64,000 bases of DNA from Stigmatella ashevillena. GTDB taxonomy: Bacteria; Myxococcota; Myxococcia; Myxococcales; Myxococcaceae. Location: positions 3,110,007-3,174,006 of the forward strand of contig NZ_JAQNDM010000002.1 in the NCBI RefSeq assembly GCF_028368975.1, given 5' to 3'. Under the pieces are notes generated by a model. The model was not told where the DNA came from, made no database searches, and worked only from the letters and a program-made list of their open reading frames with translations. Each line of letters opens with the position of its first letter. The first letter of the stretch is position 1. Position numbers and translations under genes: made by a program. Positions 63,384-64,000 of this stretch are shown piece after piece.

Positions 63384-64000
63384 TCAGAGCGCCTCGACCA
63401 GAAGCGCAATGCCCTGGCCCCCGCCAATACACGCCGAACCGATACCATAGCGGGCCCCCCGGCGCTTCAGCTCGTACACGAGGCTCAGGGTGATGCGCGC
63501 GCCCGAGGCGCCCAGCGGGTGCCCCACCGCGATGGCTCCGCCGTTGACGTTGGTCCGGTCACGTGGCAGGCCCAGCTCCTTCTCCACCGCCAAATACTGA
63601 GGGGCGAAGGCCTCGTTCACCTCGAAGAGGTCCACGTCTCCCAGGCCGCACTGGGCGCGCTCCAGCAAGCGGCGGATCGCCGGCGCGGGGCCGATGCCCA
63701 TCACCTTTGGATCACACCCGGAGACGCCCCAGTTGACGAGCCGGGCGAGGGGCTTCAGCCCGTGCTTCTCCACGAAGCTCCGGGTGGCCATCACCATGGA
63801 GCCGGCCCCGTCACAGATGCCACTGGCCGCGCCCGCGTGCACCACGCCGTCCTTCTTGAAGAGCTTGGGCAGCTTGCGCAGCCCCTCCACCGAGGTGTCG
63901 GGGCGGTTGTGCTCGTCGCGGGCCACCACGGTGTCGCCCTTCTTCCCCTTCAAGGTGACCGGTGAAATCTCCTCCTGGAACCGGCCTGCCTCCTGCGCCG
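63384..64000 (-). CDS. Thiolase (acetyl-CoA acyltransferase), C-terminal part, 5' end outside window
   Basis: The frame remains open to the right edge, so the N-terminal half is missing. The visible ~205 residues contain the C-terminal thiolase signatures: [20 protein letters not shown] region with catalytic His (GHPLG), and the catalytic Cys in ACIGGGQG near the end. Thiolases cleave 3-ketoacyl-CoA in beta-oxidation or make acetoacetyl-CoA. The acetyl-CoA acetyltransferase versus long-chain form is not distinguishable here. Confidence 0.9.
   Translation of the reverse strand, partial: AQEAGRFQEEISPVTLKGKKGDTVVARDEHNRPDTSVEGLRKLPKLFKKDGVVHAGAASGICDGAGSMVMATRSFVEKHGLKPLARLVNWGVSGCDPKVMGIGPAPAIRRLLERAQCGLGDVDLFEVNEAFAPQYLAVEKELGLPRDRTNVNGGAIAVGHPLGASGARITLSLVYELKRRGARYGIGSACIGGGQGIALLVEAL

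Overview
The window is about 64 kb of uniformly GC-rich, gene-dense chromosomal DNA. The content points to a fruiting myxobacterium of the Cystobacterineae (Stigmatella, Archangium, Cystobacter, Myxococcus and relatives); genus is not resolved. Reasons: a member of the myxobacterial paralogous family DUF2378/TIGR02265, the PrkA-YeaH-SpoVR trio typical of stress and sporulation programmes, an XylR/V4R-type sigma-54 activator, many secreted hydrolases and lipoproteins, and large low-complexity proteins. It reads as ordinary core and accessory chromosome. I found no rRNA, confirmed tRNA, CRISPR array, prophage, insertion sequence or secondary-metabolite megasynthase.

Layout. 1-2.0 kb: the tail of a WD40-like gene and a convergent membrane glycosyltransferase. 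2.0-7.8 kb: a structured leader and the operon prkA-yeaH-spoVR plus a small unknown gene. 7.9-15.9 kb: an M23 envelope peptidase, the DUF2378 protein, glycogen phosphorylase, an M3 oligopeptidase, a DECR2-type reductase and a VOC protein. 15.9-19.5 kb: dnaE (DNA polymerase III alpha). 19.7-26.7 kb: a membrane alkaline-phosphatase-superfamily enzyme, a Spy/CpxP-like protein, an M14-like carboxypeptidase, a lower-GC pair (exported unknown protein plus small zinc ribbon), a solute-binding protein and a lipoprotein. 26.7-31.7 kb: an operon GNAT-epimerase-WGR, divergent from two paralogous zinc-ribbon membrane-anchored proteins. 31.7-40.3 kb: an orphan GspE/PilB-type ATPase behind a neutral-ceramidase-like lipoprotein, an orphan N6-adenine methyltransferase with an internal 15-bp repeat, a secreted alpha-lytic-type protease, an amidohydrolase and a VOC protein. 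40.3-47.6 kb: a vWA-type membrane protein with a DUF4159 partner, small membrane proteins, a protein with two tandem lectin-fold-like domains, and a stand-alone ketosynthase. 47.7-55.2 kb: an RpoH-type sigma factor divergent from a DEAD-box helicase carrying three DbpA-type RNA-binding domains, glutamate dehydrogenase and threonine ammonia-lyase (operon), and an HExxH peptidase. 55.4-64 kb: a 1345-residue Tyr/Gln-repeat protein, YceI, an XylR-like activator with a 9-bp inverted repeat over its ribosome binding site, a rhomboid-like protein lacking catalytic residues, two very small proteins and the C-terminal part of a thiolase.

Most interesting for follow-up: the prion-like repeat protein (55362-59399), the helicase with triple RNA-binding domain and a perfect hairpin just before its start codon (48811-51259), the low-GC exported protein/zinc-ribbon pair (23289-24481), the paired zinc-ribbon proteins (29868-31725), the methyltransferase with a variable-looking repeat (35399-37024), and the orphan secretion ATPase coupled to a ceramidase-like gene (31734-35346). 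No complete novel defence or biosynthetic system is proven by the sequence. Domain calls come from reading translated sequence by eye, without database searches.
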